From a virus: a stretch of 53,888 nt of DNA. This document shows positions 13,753-24,500 of this stretch, piece by piece. Made by a program: the position numbers and the translations under genes. Location of the stretch: the IMG/VR virus record IMGVR_UViG_3300030108_000869, positions 1 to 53,888 of that record; one strand, written 5' to 3'. Below the pieces are notes generated by a model. That model was not told where the DNA came from and made no database searches. It saw only the letters and a list, made by a program, of their open reading frames with translations. Within the stretch, counting starts at the first letter, position 1, and the number at the start of each line of letters is the position of its first letter.

Positions 13753-16700
13753 AGTATTATGATCTACATTAACTGTCTTCATATCGCTATCTACAATACT
13801 TCTTACAGCAGATCTTCTATCACCAATTATTTTTTCAGCACCTTTATTTCTAGCAGCTATTTGCAAAGCACTATCTATTTCTTTTATAATAGTTTTTATT
13901 TCTTTACCAGTAAGTTTATCTAAGTTAGTAGATATTTTTTTATTTAACATTTTATCTAGCTTAGCTTCAATTATTTTAGAGTCAATAAAAGATTCTCTTG
14001 ATATTCTATCATTCCATTCTGCTAAAGTTTCTTGTCTATTCCAATTATATTTACCAAAACCTAGCGCTCTAAGCATTTGTGCAATACCTTTTGAAGTTCC
14101 TGTAGCAGATCTATTAGTTTCACTTACTTCAAATAGCTCACTAATAACTTTAAATTTACTAGCCTCTTCTGTAGTATCAAATATTTCATTATCTGGTATT
14201 TTATTTAAGTCACTTTTAAATTTATTATTATAATATCCTGTAACTTTTTCTAAGAAATCTTCTTTAATTAGTGATTCTTTATGATGTTTATTTGCTTCTT
14301 TCCTAACTATATCTATAGTTCCTAAGTCTGTTAAGAAGGCATCAAAGATAGGTAGCACAAAAGTATTTGAAGCTCCATTTGATTTAGCAGCTTGTTGTAT
14401 TGCTGACCATGAATCTGTAAAAGTTCTGGTAATCATATTAGCATCAAAGCCTTGTGTTAATGCAGGTAATAATCTACCTGTAGTAAAGGCACCAGCAATT
14501 TCTGTTTCACCAAATAATCTTCTTGATGCTCCTGGGTTAGTAAGTGTTTTATATTGTTGAACTGTAACAGGCTTACCATCTAGCTCATATTGTGTAGCAG
14601 CATCTTGTAAAGAATCAGTACCAGCAATTGTAGAAAGTATTCCGGTAGGCTGCTTAATTTTCATTAATGATCCTGATATAGCAGACATAAATGCATTAGC
14701 TTTTATAAGTCTAGCTGCTGCTAATGTTTCAGGATCCATAGTTTCAAATATAGAATCAACTAATATTGTATGTAAAAATTCTACAACCTCATTAGTATTT
14801 AAGTTATGATCTCTAATCATATCTTGAATATCAGAACTCATAAATACTGCATTATCTACATGACCAACTAATGATCCAATTTCTTGACCATATCCCATAG
14901 TCATAGGAGACTTCTTTAAAAAGTTTTCTCTATCATTAATAGCAGCATCAAGTATATCTCTGTATACATCTTGATTTTCATGATTAATATAAGTAACACC
15001 TTGAGTTATTACATTAAACTTTTTTCTCATGGTATCAGCCATAGCATCTCTAAGGTCTGCATATTCACCAGACTCTACCATTTTTTCAAAGTTCTGGTCC
15101 ATTATAATACCAGATCTTTTAGCCATATTAGTACTACCTAATAATACAGCCATAGTAGAAGGACCATGAGTTTTACCATCCATTTCTAATGTAATACTTG
15201 ATTTAAAAGTTTGAGGGCTACTTGGATTTTTTAAGTTAGCTTGTTTAACTCTATGATAATCAGCCAATGCCATTAGATAATCAGCTTGTAATACAGCTTC
15301 ATCTTCATACTTTGCCAGATAAGCTTTTAAACCCTGCGTCATAGGATCTCCGCCAAATTGTTGGCCTATAGCTTGCTTAATACCTCTTACTTCACCAGGA
15401 CTTGTAGCATTTTTAAATCTAGTTAATAGTCCTTGTGCATTTTTTGTTTTGTAATTACGAGTAAGTTTAATTAATTCTTCACCCATTCCTACATATTTCA
15501 TATATAAACTATTAGCAGGATTAGTTTCAGCATTTAATTCTTCTTGTTTAAAAACTCTAATTCTTTCTTCAGGTGTTCTAGCAATACCATATTTCTTTTT
15601 AAAGTTTACGTCCATTCCAGATAACTTTGGATTTTCAAATAAGTGTGCAGACATAGCTTCAATAAAAGTTGTATCTAACTTACCTTGACCTGGAATCCAT
15701 TGATATACATTACCACTACCTACAACACTTCGAATTATTTTTTTAGCCTGAGGATTATATACAGTTTGTTGAGCATGCATTCTTCCGGTTAACGCTTGCA
15801 TAGCAAAGTTTAAATAGTTAGCTTTACCAGAGTATCTTAACATACCTTCAACAATACCTATTGCATTTTCTCTTTCAAGATTAAGAATATTAATAGGATC
15901 ATAAGCCTCTGCTTGTGCTCTTAGTGACGCTGCTTTATTAACTTTACCCTGCTGCTCAGCTCTTTCAGCAGCATTAAATAGTTTTGCTTTTTCACTAACT
16001 AAGTTTTGATATTTTTCTTTACCAATCTTAAACATATTAGCGTAGTCATCTGTTGTAGGATTAGATCTATACATAGGTTCTTGATTATCTTGTACCTTTT
16101 CAGGTCTTCCTGCGTTTGCTAATGCTAACATAAATAACATAACACTAGTAGCTTCTCTACGAGGATCATTTACAAAAGCAACTTTATTCATATTAGACAT
16201 TGCTTCAAATACTTTTGTTGTATCACCAAGATCTCCGATTTGTGTAGTAACTTTTCTAGTATAAGTTTGTCCTTCAAAAACCATTTGACCGTCTTCAGAA
16301 GGCGCTACTCCTGGAGGTACCTCTTGTCTACCAAATAAACCTGAATACATATGATATAAGTTTTCAAATATACCAGAACCTTTTGGCGTTAAAGTAAAAG
16401 TAACTTGTCCATTTTCTAATGAACGTGTAAGCATATCTGAATTAGCTTTATAATATGCTTCTTTAGCAAGATCACCTATTTGTACAAAAACATGATTAGG
16501 AATTGATTGCATATTAGCTGCATAAGTATCAGTAGGTAAACCTCTTTTATCTGCTTGCAATCTTTTATATTGTTTAAATACTTCTCTACCTAACTGAGCG
16601 CGTCCTTGAGCTTTACTATATTTAATTTGTTTAGCTACATTACCCTCAGCTAATTCAGTTTCATCCATAGCTTCAGCACTTTTATTATCTGTAGTATACA

Positions 16701-17445
16701 TACCTTGAATATAAAATTGTTCAGTTACTAAACCCATAGTTGTTAATAAATCGTTATCTAGTTGTACTAAACCTTGATCATCAATTAAACCTGCATCTAA
16801 TACTTCAGGATGATATAGTATAGCTTTATTACTCATTTCAATAGTAGAGTTTCTTAATAGCGGAAACTTAGTAGTTAGCTCAACATCCATTGGATCTTTA
16901 CCAGTTTTTTTAGCTTCATTTGCTCTTCTTCTCGCAGTAAAAGTTGCTTCCCAACTATTAGTATCTGTTAAAGTTTCTCTTTCTAATCTACCAAAAGCTG
17001 TTCCACCAACATTAATACCTTGTAAGTTTTTAGCTCTCATCATAGGACCAACCATAGCTGAATCAGTTCCATTAATAACTGCATCTAATCCATCAAATGT
17101 AACTACACCTTGAGTCTCAGGTATAGACTTAACTCTTTCTCGCTCTCTTTGCTGAGCTTCAATAGATATACTTTCTCCAGGAGCAGGCTTAGTTATTTGA
17201 TCTGGTATTTCAATTTGTGCTGATGGTTCTGCACTACCCTGTTCAGGTTGCTCTGTAATACCGGGATCTTGTAAATCCGCACTCATAACTTTAGCAACAT
17301 CTTGCTGTTTTGTAAAAGTATCTTCAGCAATGGTAGGCATAAACCCTGCTAACGGTAAGTTTTTAGATTTTTCTAATATATCCGTAGGTAAATTGCCCTG
17401 AGTTATTGAAGGGGTTTTTCCTGGTACATTAACATTTATTGCCAT
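13750..17445 (-). CDS. Virion RNA polymerase-like internal protein
   Basis: 1231 residues. The frame opens at a TTG at 17463, but the ATG at 17445 follows AAGGAG, so I start there. It carries the landmarks of single-subunit RNA polymerases in order and at plausible spacing: LTGRMHAQQTVYNPQ with Arg555 (T7 Arg425), EMDGKTHGPSTMAVLLG with Asp756 (T7 Asp537), FLKKSPMTMGYG with Lys844 and Tyr852 (T7 Lys631, Tyr639), and IFDAFLTDLG with Asp1035 (T7 Asp812). Length and place, last large gene of the virion operon, fit an N4-type virion RNA polymerase ejected with the DNA to read early genes. The usual T/D of the TxxGR motif is Ala, and the motif B Arg is shifted by one. It is not a copy of the T7-like polymerase at 11015. 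The N-terminal 100 residues are Pro/Gln-rich and disordered. Confidence 0.72.
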   Translation of the reverse strand: MAINVNVPGKTPSITQGNLPTDILEKSKNLPLAGFMPTIAEDTFTKQQDVAKVMSADLQDPGITEQPEQGSAEPSAQIEIPDQITKPAPGESISIEAQQRERERVKSIPETQGVVTFDGLDAVINGTDSAMVGPMMRAKNLQGINVGGTAFGRLERETLTDTNSWEATFTARRRANEAKKTGKDPMDVELTTKFPLLRNSTIEMSNKAILYHPEVLDAGLIDDQGLVQLDNDLLTTMGLVTEQFYIQGMYTTDNKSAEAMDETELAEGNVAKQIKYSKAQGRAQLGREVFKQYKRLQADKRGLPTDTYAANMQSIPNHVFVQIGDLAKEAYYKANSDMLTRSLENGQVTFTLTPKGSGIFENLYHMYSGLFGRQEVPPGVAPSEDGQMVFEGQTYTRKVTTQIGDLGDTTKVFEAMSNMNKVAFVNDPRREATSVMLFMLALANAGRPEKVQDNQEPMYRSNPTTDDYANMFKIGKEKYQNLVSEKAKLFNAAERAEQQGKVNKAASLRAQAEAYDPINILNLERENAIGIVEGMLRYSGKANYLNFAMQALTGRMHAQQTVYNPQAKKIIRSVVGSGNVYQWIPGQGKLDTTFIEAMSAHLFENPKLSGMDVNFKKKYGIARTPEERIRVFKQEELNAETNPANSLYMKYVGMGEELIKLTRNYKTKNAQGLLTRFKNATSPGEVRGIKQAIGQQFGGDPMTQGLKAYLAKYEDEAVLQADYLMALADYHRVKQANLKNPSSPQTFKSSITLEMDGKTHGPSTMAVLLGSTNMAKRSGIIMDQNFEKMVESGEYADLRDAMADTMRKKFNVITQGVTYINHENQDVYRDILDAAINDRENFLKKSPMTMGYGQEIGSLVGHVDNAVFMSSDIQDMIRDHNLNTNEVVEFLHTILVDSIFETMDPETLAAARLIKANAFMSAISGSLMKIKQPTGILSTIAGTDSLQDAATQYELDGKPVTVQQYKTLTNPGASRRLFGETEIAGAFTTGRLLPALTQGFDANMITRTFTDSWSAIQQAAKSNGASNTFVLPIFDAFLTDLGTIDIVRKEANKHHKESLIKEDFLEKVTGYYNNKFKSDLNKIPDNEIFDTTEEASKFKVISELFEVSETNRSATGTSKGIAQMLRALGFGKYNWNRQETLAEWNDRISRESFIDSKIIEAKLDKMLNKKISTNLDKLTGKEIKTIIKEIDSALQIAARNKGAEKIIGDRRSAVRSIVDSDMKTVNVDHNT

Positions 17446-17455
17446 ATAATTCTCC

Positions 17456-20400
17456 TTATGCAAATAGCTCGGCTATATTTCTGTTAAGCTGGTTAACAGG
17501 TCCGATAATAGGCATAGTCTTTAGTATTTTATAAATACCTGTTTCAGTTTTCCCTTCTATAACTTGACCAACACCTGTAGCAGCTCTAGTTATATTTGAT
17601 AACGCAGCTGCTTCTCCTGATACTGTTTGAAATAATTCTTCTACCATATTACTTGATGATGTTTCATATATTGGAAAGAAGAAATTTAAAGGTCTTTCAG
17701 CTACACCAATTAATCCTGATGCACCTATACCTCTTTGAATTACTTCAGCTCTATCTAAATACGGTGTAGCCATACCATATTTTAATAGATCTTTTAAATA
17801 CTGTGATACAAATCCTAGCATAACCATTGTTGTCATAACTGCAAAAGCATTATACTTCATTGCAGGTGTACCACGTTTAACGTAGTCACCCCACATTCTA
17901 GGTATTTGGTTAGCTGTAAATGTAGCTATAAAACCTTGGAACTGTGTAAACAAAGCTATATGTGGATTATTATAAAACAATGGTCTGTTAGCTGTTCCAG
18001 GTAATGCAATTGCTTCATTAACAAAATTATACTGAGCATGCATAAATATTCTATCTAGCTCTGCATCTGTTTGTGATCTTCTTAATCTATAATCTTGTAT
18101 GCTTTCATTTGGCTTTACACCAACTGGTTGATTAGATAATTCTAAAAGTCTACCAACATTAATACCTAAGTTTCTTAATTGTTCTTCTGCTTCTTGTACT
18201 TCATTAGTTTTAGGTTCACCACTTTGCCTAGCAATTTGTATAGTATTTAAGTGATCTAAAATAAAACTGTCTGCAATACTAGCTCTTATATTACGTGTGT
18301 AATCTGTCCATTGCTGCAAACCAATAACTCTAAAGTATTTATCTAATAAATATCTTGAAGCATAAGTATTTTCAGTGGCACCTGTAGTTTGTGATGCACC
18401 AACATCCCAATCAAAGAATCCTAACTTCTGTAAGCGAGCTTGTCTTTTTTCTTTATTAAGTCTTGCTTGTGTAGAGTTAATACCAGGATTTGTTATACCA
18501 CTCCATAGTGCTTGTGCAAATTCTTTAGCAGCTGTAGCTATTACTGTACGTATTTGTTCAGGAGTTAAAGCTCTCATAGTCATCATAAATTCTACAAAAG
18601 ATGATACAGTTGCTAATGGTAATCCTGCAAGTGTAGTCCATACTAATATTTTCTTTTGTATATTTTCTAATGTTTTATTTTCTATTCTTTTATAGTTACC
18701 TGATTCAGCTTGTAAGTAATTTCTTAAGCCTGCTGCTATTCTGTTAGCTCTTTCTTCAGATAAACCCTCAGCTTTAGCTTCTCTTAATAGCTGTGCAAAA
18801 ACTTCATTATTATCACCAAGAAACTTTTCATATGCTATAAATCTTGTAGCTGATTTAGCTGCATTAGATATGTTTACAAAATGATCTTCTTCCATAAATT
18901 GATCAAATCTAGTACGCTCTGATAAACCTAATGATCTTCTTTTAAATTGTGCGGGCACATGCTTACCTTTACCAACTTGAAATATACTTTCTTGATCTAC
19001 CATTTCATTATTATCAAGTATATCATTAGTTAAATCAGTAGCACTATCTAAAGTAAATCCAAATTCATCTTGTAATGCTTTAATAAATTCATTCTTTTTC
19101 TTTTCGATTTTAGATTTATTTAAAGATTTATATTTTAATAAATAGTTTTTAGTAAATCTTTCTTTACCATTATTATCTCTTAGTTTACTCTGTCTACCTG
19201 TACTAGTACCATCACTATATTCTTCTTCAGCTTTAACTTGATCATTAAATAATTTATTACCAAGTTTATTTATTTTTACATAGTATTCTCTAAGAAACTT
19301 TTCATTTGCTTTTAAATCAAACTCACCTTCAAAATCAGTTGGTAAAGTATTCCAATCTATATTCATTATTTTAGTAGGATCACCTTTAGAAACTAACCAT
19401 CTACCAAAAGCATATATTATTTTTGAATCTCTTATAGGATCTCTAGTTGATTTACCTAAAGCCTGAGCAACTTGAGAAGGTGTCATAGCCATGTTTTTAT
19501 ATTCTGCTAATTGAAGATGTTTGTATTCTTCAAATGTTTCACCCGAATGTATTCTATGCAAGTAACCATTTACTATTGAACCTAATTTTCTTATAGCTTT
19601 ACTTTGAAAAGAATCTTTCCAAAATAAATGAGGCATAGCACCTTTCCATAAGAATGGTAATTCTTTAGCAGTTTCTTTTACACTTGACCATATATCTCTA
19701 TCTTTAGCTTGCCTTTCACCAGCATCTGCCATAGTATTAAAATCATCAGACGGTGATAGTGGTCTAGCCCTAGCTTTTTTCTTAGCTTCTTCTGCTATAT
19801 CTTTATTACTTCTTTGTATACCATTATTTAAAGCCATTTCTTCTTCAGCCCATTTACCTTCTTGAGATAAACGTTTATCTTCAGCTGGCGCTTGTCTTAC
19901 AGCTACATCAGCCCATGCTCCCGCATTATAAGCTGTTCCAGGTACAGAAAATCCTGCACCTAAAGTTCCTCCTGCGATATAAGCATTAATTAATCTATTA
20001 GATAATTCAACAGAATCAAAAGGCTTATCACTACCATATACTGCTGCCATATAACCAGTAAGTTCCTGACCTAATTCAGTACTTGATTCTATACCAAATC
20101 CTCTAGCAGCATTCTTTGAAAAATTCTTTAATAAATTACCAAACTTTAATTGATCTTTTGCAACCTTTACTACATCACCTGCTAACTTTGCAGATTCTTT
20201 TCGAGTCATATTACCTATGGCAACTTTAGCCATATCATCAGTTGCTCCTGGGTTAGCTTGCTTGTATGCTTGTATCATATCATCTCTATACTTAGAATCT
20301 AATAAGGTACCCTTAGCACCTCCCATAAGTCCTTTAAGACCTAATCTATCTAAGACAGACATAGTAACACCAGCAGCTACAGCTAGGCTAGCATTCTTAT

Positions 20401-21553
20401 CTTCACCTTCCATTTCATTCCAGTTTTGTCCTGCATATACTGAAACAGGTGCAAGCATACTAACACCAACATTAGATAACGCAGCAACTCCTGTAGCACT
20501 TGCTAAAGATGTACCACCAGTTACTGGGGCTAATGCAGCACCACCTATAGTTACACCCATATAAGGTAAAGCCATAGCTGTCATGTTTCCCATATACTCA
20601 AAGAAACCGCCCACACCATCTATATCCCATTCATTTCCTATAACATTACCATCATTATCTAACTTATATTTTAGTATATTATTTTTTACTTCAGGTTTGT
20701 TAGCAAGATATTTGTGTTGTCTCTTAATACCTTCTTGACCAAGTTCTTCTAACCAATTAATACCAGTTTTTTCGCCAATCATATTAGCCATACCATAGGC
20801 ACCTTCAATAACACCAGTCCATCCTGTGTCAAAACTTTCAGACCAAGGATGAAGTGCTTTGTTTTGAAGTGTTCTATCGCTATGTCTTTTCTGAACTAAA
20901 CTATTACTATAATCTGCTGCTCTTCTTTTTCTTAAAGCATACATAGCATTTGATTCACCAGGTTGTCTTTCAGCATTTAATCTAGCTAATGTTTGTTCAT
21001 CAAGTGCTACTCTTTTAAATTCAGTTTCATAAAACTTTTCACTGTCTGCCATTTGATTAATAGCTATTCTTGCTTTATCAAACTGATCTAAGCTTTCATC
21101 TTGTAAATCAGGTGTACCTTCAGCTCTAAGCATTGCACCTATTTGTGCTGCTTGTATTTCTTCAGGTGAACTAAACCTATTTAGTTTACCTATACCATAT
21201 GAATTTAAAGTTTCTACAAAATCTCTACCATCTGGATCAGTAATTCTAACTAACTGTCTAGTACCAGTGGCATCCATCATAGGTGTACCATCTGGATTTG
21301 TAAGATAATGTACGTTATTAAAATCAAATTGTTCTGCTAGGTTTCTAATTTGTTTAGTAGCTTCCCAACCACCAGCAGTTCCAGGTTTTAAATTACCATC
21401 TATCATACGCATTATTTCGGGTGCACTCAAACCTTGTAGTCTAAGAAGATTACCTTCTTTATTTATAAGAGTATCACCATCAATAAAGCGATGTTCCATA
21501 TTATCTATAGGTGGTGGTTTATCAAAACCTGACACATCTATATTAATAGCCAT
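17456..21553 (-). CDS. Giant internal virion protein with SNase-like N-terminus
   Basis: 1365 residues. Residues 20-135 resemble a thermonuclease (SNase) domain: RFIDGDT (Asp25, Asp27) and LRLQGLSAPE (Arg38, Glu46), with the usual Asp of DxPE replaced by Ser43, so catalysis may be weakened. A hydrophobic Gly/Ala-rich block around 320-400 and another near 1240-1290 suggest membrane insertion. The rest is long and helical. Large ejected proteins of podoviruses build the channel through the host envelope, which suits this layout. It begins MAINIDV, like the polymerase next door (MAINVNV). TAATG overlap with the upstream gene shows co-translation. Confidence 0.6.
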   Translation of the reverse strand: MAINIDVSGFDKPPPIDNMEHRFIDGDTLINKEGNLLRLQGLSAPEIMRMIDGNLKPGTAGGWEATKQIRNLAEQFDFNNVHYLTNPDGTPMMDATGTRQLVRITDPDGRDFVETLNSYGIGKLNRFSSPEEIQAAQIGAMLRAEGTPDLQDESLDQFDKARIAINQMADSEKFYETEFKRVALDEQTLARLNAERQPGESNAMYALRKRRAADYSNSLVQKRHSDRTLQNKALHPWSESFDTGWTGVIEGAYGMANMIGEKTGINWLEELGQEGIKRQHKYLANKPEVKNNILKYKLDNDGNVIGNEWDIDGVGGFFEYMGNMTAMALPYMGVTIGGAALAPVTGGTSLASATGVAALSNVGVSMLAPVSVYAGQNWNEMEGEDKNASLAVAAGVTMSVLDRLGLKGLMGGAKGTLLDSKYRDDMIQAYKQANPGATDDMAKVAIGNMTRKESAKLAGDVVKVAKDQLKFGNLLKNFSKNAARGFGIESSTELGQELTGYMAAVYGSDKPFDSVELSNRLINAYIAGGTLGAGFSVPGTAYNAGAWADVAVRQAPAEDKRLSQEGKWAEEEMALNNGIQRSNKDIAEEAKKKARARPLSPSDDFNTMADAGERQAKDRDIWSSVKETAKELPFLWKGAMPHLFWKDSFQSKAIRKLGSIVNGYLHRIHSGETFEEYKHLQLAEYKNMAMTPSQVAQALGKSTRDPIRDSKIIYAFGRWLVSKGDPTKIMNIDWNTLPTDFEGEFDLKANEKFLREYYVKINKLGNKLFNDQVKAEEEYSDGTSTGRQSKLRDNNGKERFTKNYLLKYKSLNKSKIEKKKNEFIKALQDEFGFTLDSATDLTNDILDNNEMVDQESIFQVGKGKHVPAQFKRRSLGLSERTRFDQFMEEDHFVNISNAAKSATRFIAYEKFLGDNNEVFAQLLREAKAEGLSEERANRIAAGLRNYLQAESGNYKRIENKTLENIQKKILVWTTLAGLPLATVSSFVEFMMTMRALTPEQIRTVIATAAKEFAQALWSGITNPGINSTQARLNKEKRQARLQKLGFFDWDVGASQTTGATENTYASRYLLDKYFRVIGLQQWTDYTRNIRASIADSFILDHLNTIQIARQSGEPKTNEVQEAEEQLRNLGINVGRLLELSNQPVGVKPNESIQDYRLRRSQTDAELDRIFMHAQYNFVNEAIALPGTANRPLFYNNPHIALFTQFQGFIATFTANQIPRMWGDYVKRGTPAMKYNAFAVMTTMVMLGFVSQYLKDLLKYGMATPYLDRAEVIQRGIGASGLIGVAERPLNFFFPIYETSSSNMVEELFQTVSGEAAALSNITRAATGVGQVIEGKTETGIYKILKTMPIIGPVNQLNRNIAELFA

Positions 21554-24500
21554 TAGTTAACTCCACTTAGTTTATTAGTAATATCAATTACAAATAATGC
21601 ATACGGTGTTAGTCCTTCATTTTCAGGTTTCTTTGCAGCTTCTTCATATTCTTTTCGCCATAATTTACCTGTGTCTGGATTAATACCTTTAGGTTTACCA
21701 TCTTTAGTTGTGCCACGGTTATTCCAAATATCGGCTGCTTCATTATAAAATTGATTAATATCCTGAGATACTGATTTAACTCTATCATTAATATTCATTA
21801 GAGTATCTGTATCTACTTGAACAACTTCATCTCCAACTTTAGCTTGAGTTAAACCTGGAACCATTATATCTAATCTTTGTTTTATAGTAGCTTCTTCTAA
21901 GTAAGGTATAAGTGATTCAGCTTTAGAAGGTGGCTTACCATCTGGAGGATTAGTAAAGTTTTCAGCAGCAGCTATAACTGCCATTTTTAAACCAGGACCT
22001 AATCTTTGTAATGATATACCATTTTCTTGTGCCCAAAAAGCAATTTCTTCAGCTGAATTAGCAGGTGTTAAGTTAGTATAGTCCTCATATATTTTAGCTT
22101 TTGTTGTTTTATTAACACCAGTTAGCTTACGTGCATGCTTATTTAAAAGCTCTTCCATTTGATCTTTAATATTAGGAATCTTTTTTCTAGCTGCCTCATT
22201 AAATTGATCACTACCTTTTACTTTACTACCATCTTCACTATAGCCTGCACCTATTCTGCTCTTACCATTTATATCAAATGACCAGTAAGTAAGATCACCT
22301 TCACCTGTTTTAATTTTAAACTGATAAGCCATTCTACCAGAAGGCCCAGTGTCTTTACCAAACCATGGTTTTCTTTCACCAGTACTTCTAACCTTTGCAC
22401 CTTTAGGTATTAATGTGCTATAGTCACCTCGAGAATCTTTAAATGCTTGTAAAGATATAGGCTCAAACTTATCTGCATTATCAGCTATATACTTATCTAT
22501 TTGAGCTGTCTTAGCATCTACTCTTTTAAGATACTGTTTAGCAACATAGTTAATTGAGCTGTTATGGTCATAACCTAATGCTCTTGAACCTAAGTAAACA
22601 GCAGCAGCCCTTCCAATTTCTTTAGCATCTATAAGATCACCAAATAAAAACTTCATAGCATCTTTAGCTTTTTGTACATTAGGATTCTTTGGATCATTAG
22701 CTCCAGATGTATTTATAATACTTGCATTATTAGCTAAGTCGGTAGAAATCTTATTAGCTGTTGCATCATCTATTTTACTAGCAGCATTATTTAAATTAGC
22801 TTCAGATTCATTAGCCTCAGCTTTATTTATTATATTAGTTATTTTAGCTGACTCAGTTTTTTCGTATTCTGCTTTAAGAGCATTTAGTCTTTCTTGAGCT
22901 AAATCTTTTTCAGATTTAGTAGCATCTTTATCTGTTAATATTTTTTCATTTTTTTGTATTGCCATTATAAGATCTGCATCCTTAACCTTTGCTTTAAATA
23001 AAGGTTCCGGACCTTCTCCAGGTGCTACAGCTAATTTAGTAGCTAGCATTGATTCTTCTTCAGATAATTTATTTTCAAAATCTAATATTTCTTTTCTAAG
23101 TCGTGCTACTTTTTCTGCATACTTAGGATCATTAGGATTTAAATTAGTAATTGATTTATCTCTATCTTTTATTCGCGATTTTAATCCTTTAATTGAGCTT
23201 CTTACAGCACCTATCTCACGCTTATCATTTTTTGCAAAAGCATCATCATAAATATTTCTTCTTGGAAGATTTATTATATCACCAGTATCATCATCATACA
23301 TATTTTCATCTACTGCCTCATATGGTGGTGGCATTTCCATACCTAATTCTTCCATACCTAATCCTTGAGGATCATATGAATAATTTCCTACAAATGTTTG
23401 TTGATCTAATGGTAACATATCAGATACATCTTCTTCAAAACCTGTAACTTTAGTATTACTTCTACCAATAGGATCTGGAATATTACTTTCCATAACCATA
23501 TCATCAGCACCAAAAGGTATAGGTTTAATTATTTCCGGTACACTTGGAGAATCTTCAAATGATATAGTTGTTGAATCATCTTCAGGTACTTGAACAGAAC
23601 TTAACGGATTATCATTTAATATTTCATTAGCTTTAGCTACATTTTGTTGTGAATCAAATATAAGCTTCATTATATCATCATCCATTGCAGAAGTAGTTTG
23701 ACCTGTAGTTCCATATATTTTACCACCAGGATCTAAGTGCACTGCACCACCTTCTTTAAAAGGATTTACTTTTTCTGGCTTAGTAAACTTAAAACCAATA
23801 TCATTTGGATCTATAAAATCTTTTACACTTTCAACAATGCTAGTAGCTTTTTCTTTAATACCACTAAAGGGATTAGGAATGTTAAGACTAAATCCATCTG
23901 AACTGGGAGGCACTTGTATTCCTGCCTCTCTATACTTATCATAAACTGAAGGATCACCAAATACTTTATTATCTATTAATTCTTTTATTTCTTCAGCTTT
24001 ATTAGCTCTTCTATCGGCATGAGGAATACCTGGTTTTAAATGTTTATTCATTATATCTAAAGCTATAGCTTTAGCATCTTTATTAGCAAATGACTCTTGT
24101 AAATTTTCAGCATTTGTTTTACCTATCCTAAAACCACTTTCATTTTTAGGATGAGGTACAGCATCTTTATTATATATACTTTGTACAAAATAATCTAACT
24201 GAGAAGCCATAGAATCTTTTTTATTATTTGCTTTTAAATAATTTAAATAAGGTTTCTTTTGTTCATCAAATTGAAATAGTCCCATACCTGGGCCCATTTG
24301 ATCACCAGTATTTTCATTTTGTCTAGTAGTGTACTCATAAGTATAACCAGTTTCTACACCTATATTACCCATAATACCCGCAATAGCATCATCAGTTAAC
24401 TGGGGATAGTTTTCTTTTAAGTAATTATAAATATCAGATTGTCTGCTTCTTTTATTTTTAAATTTCTCTCCAGCTATAACATCTTTACTAGGCTTAGGTA

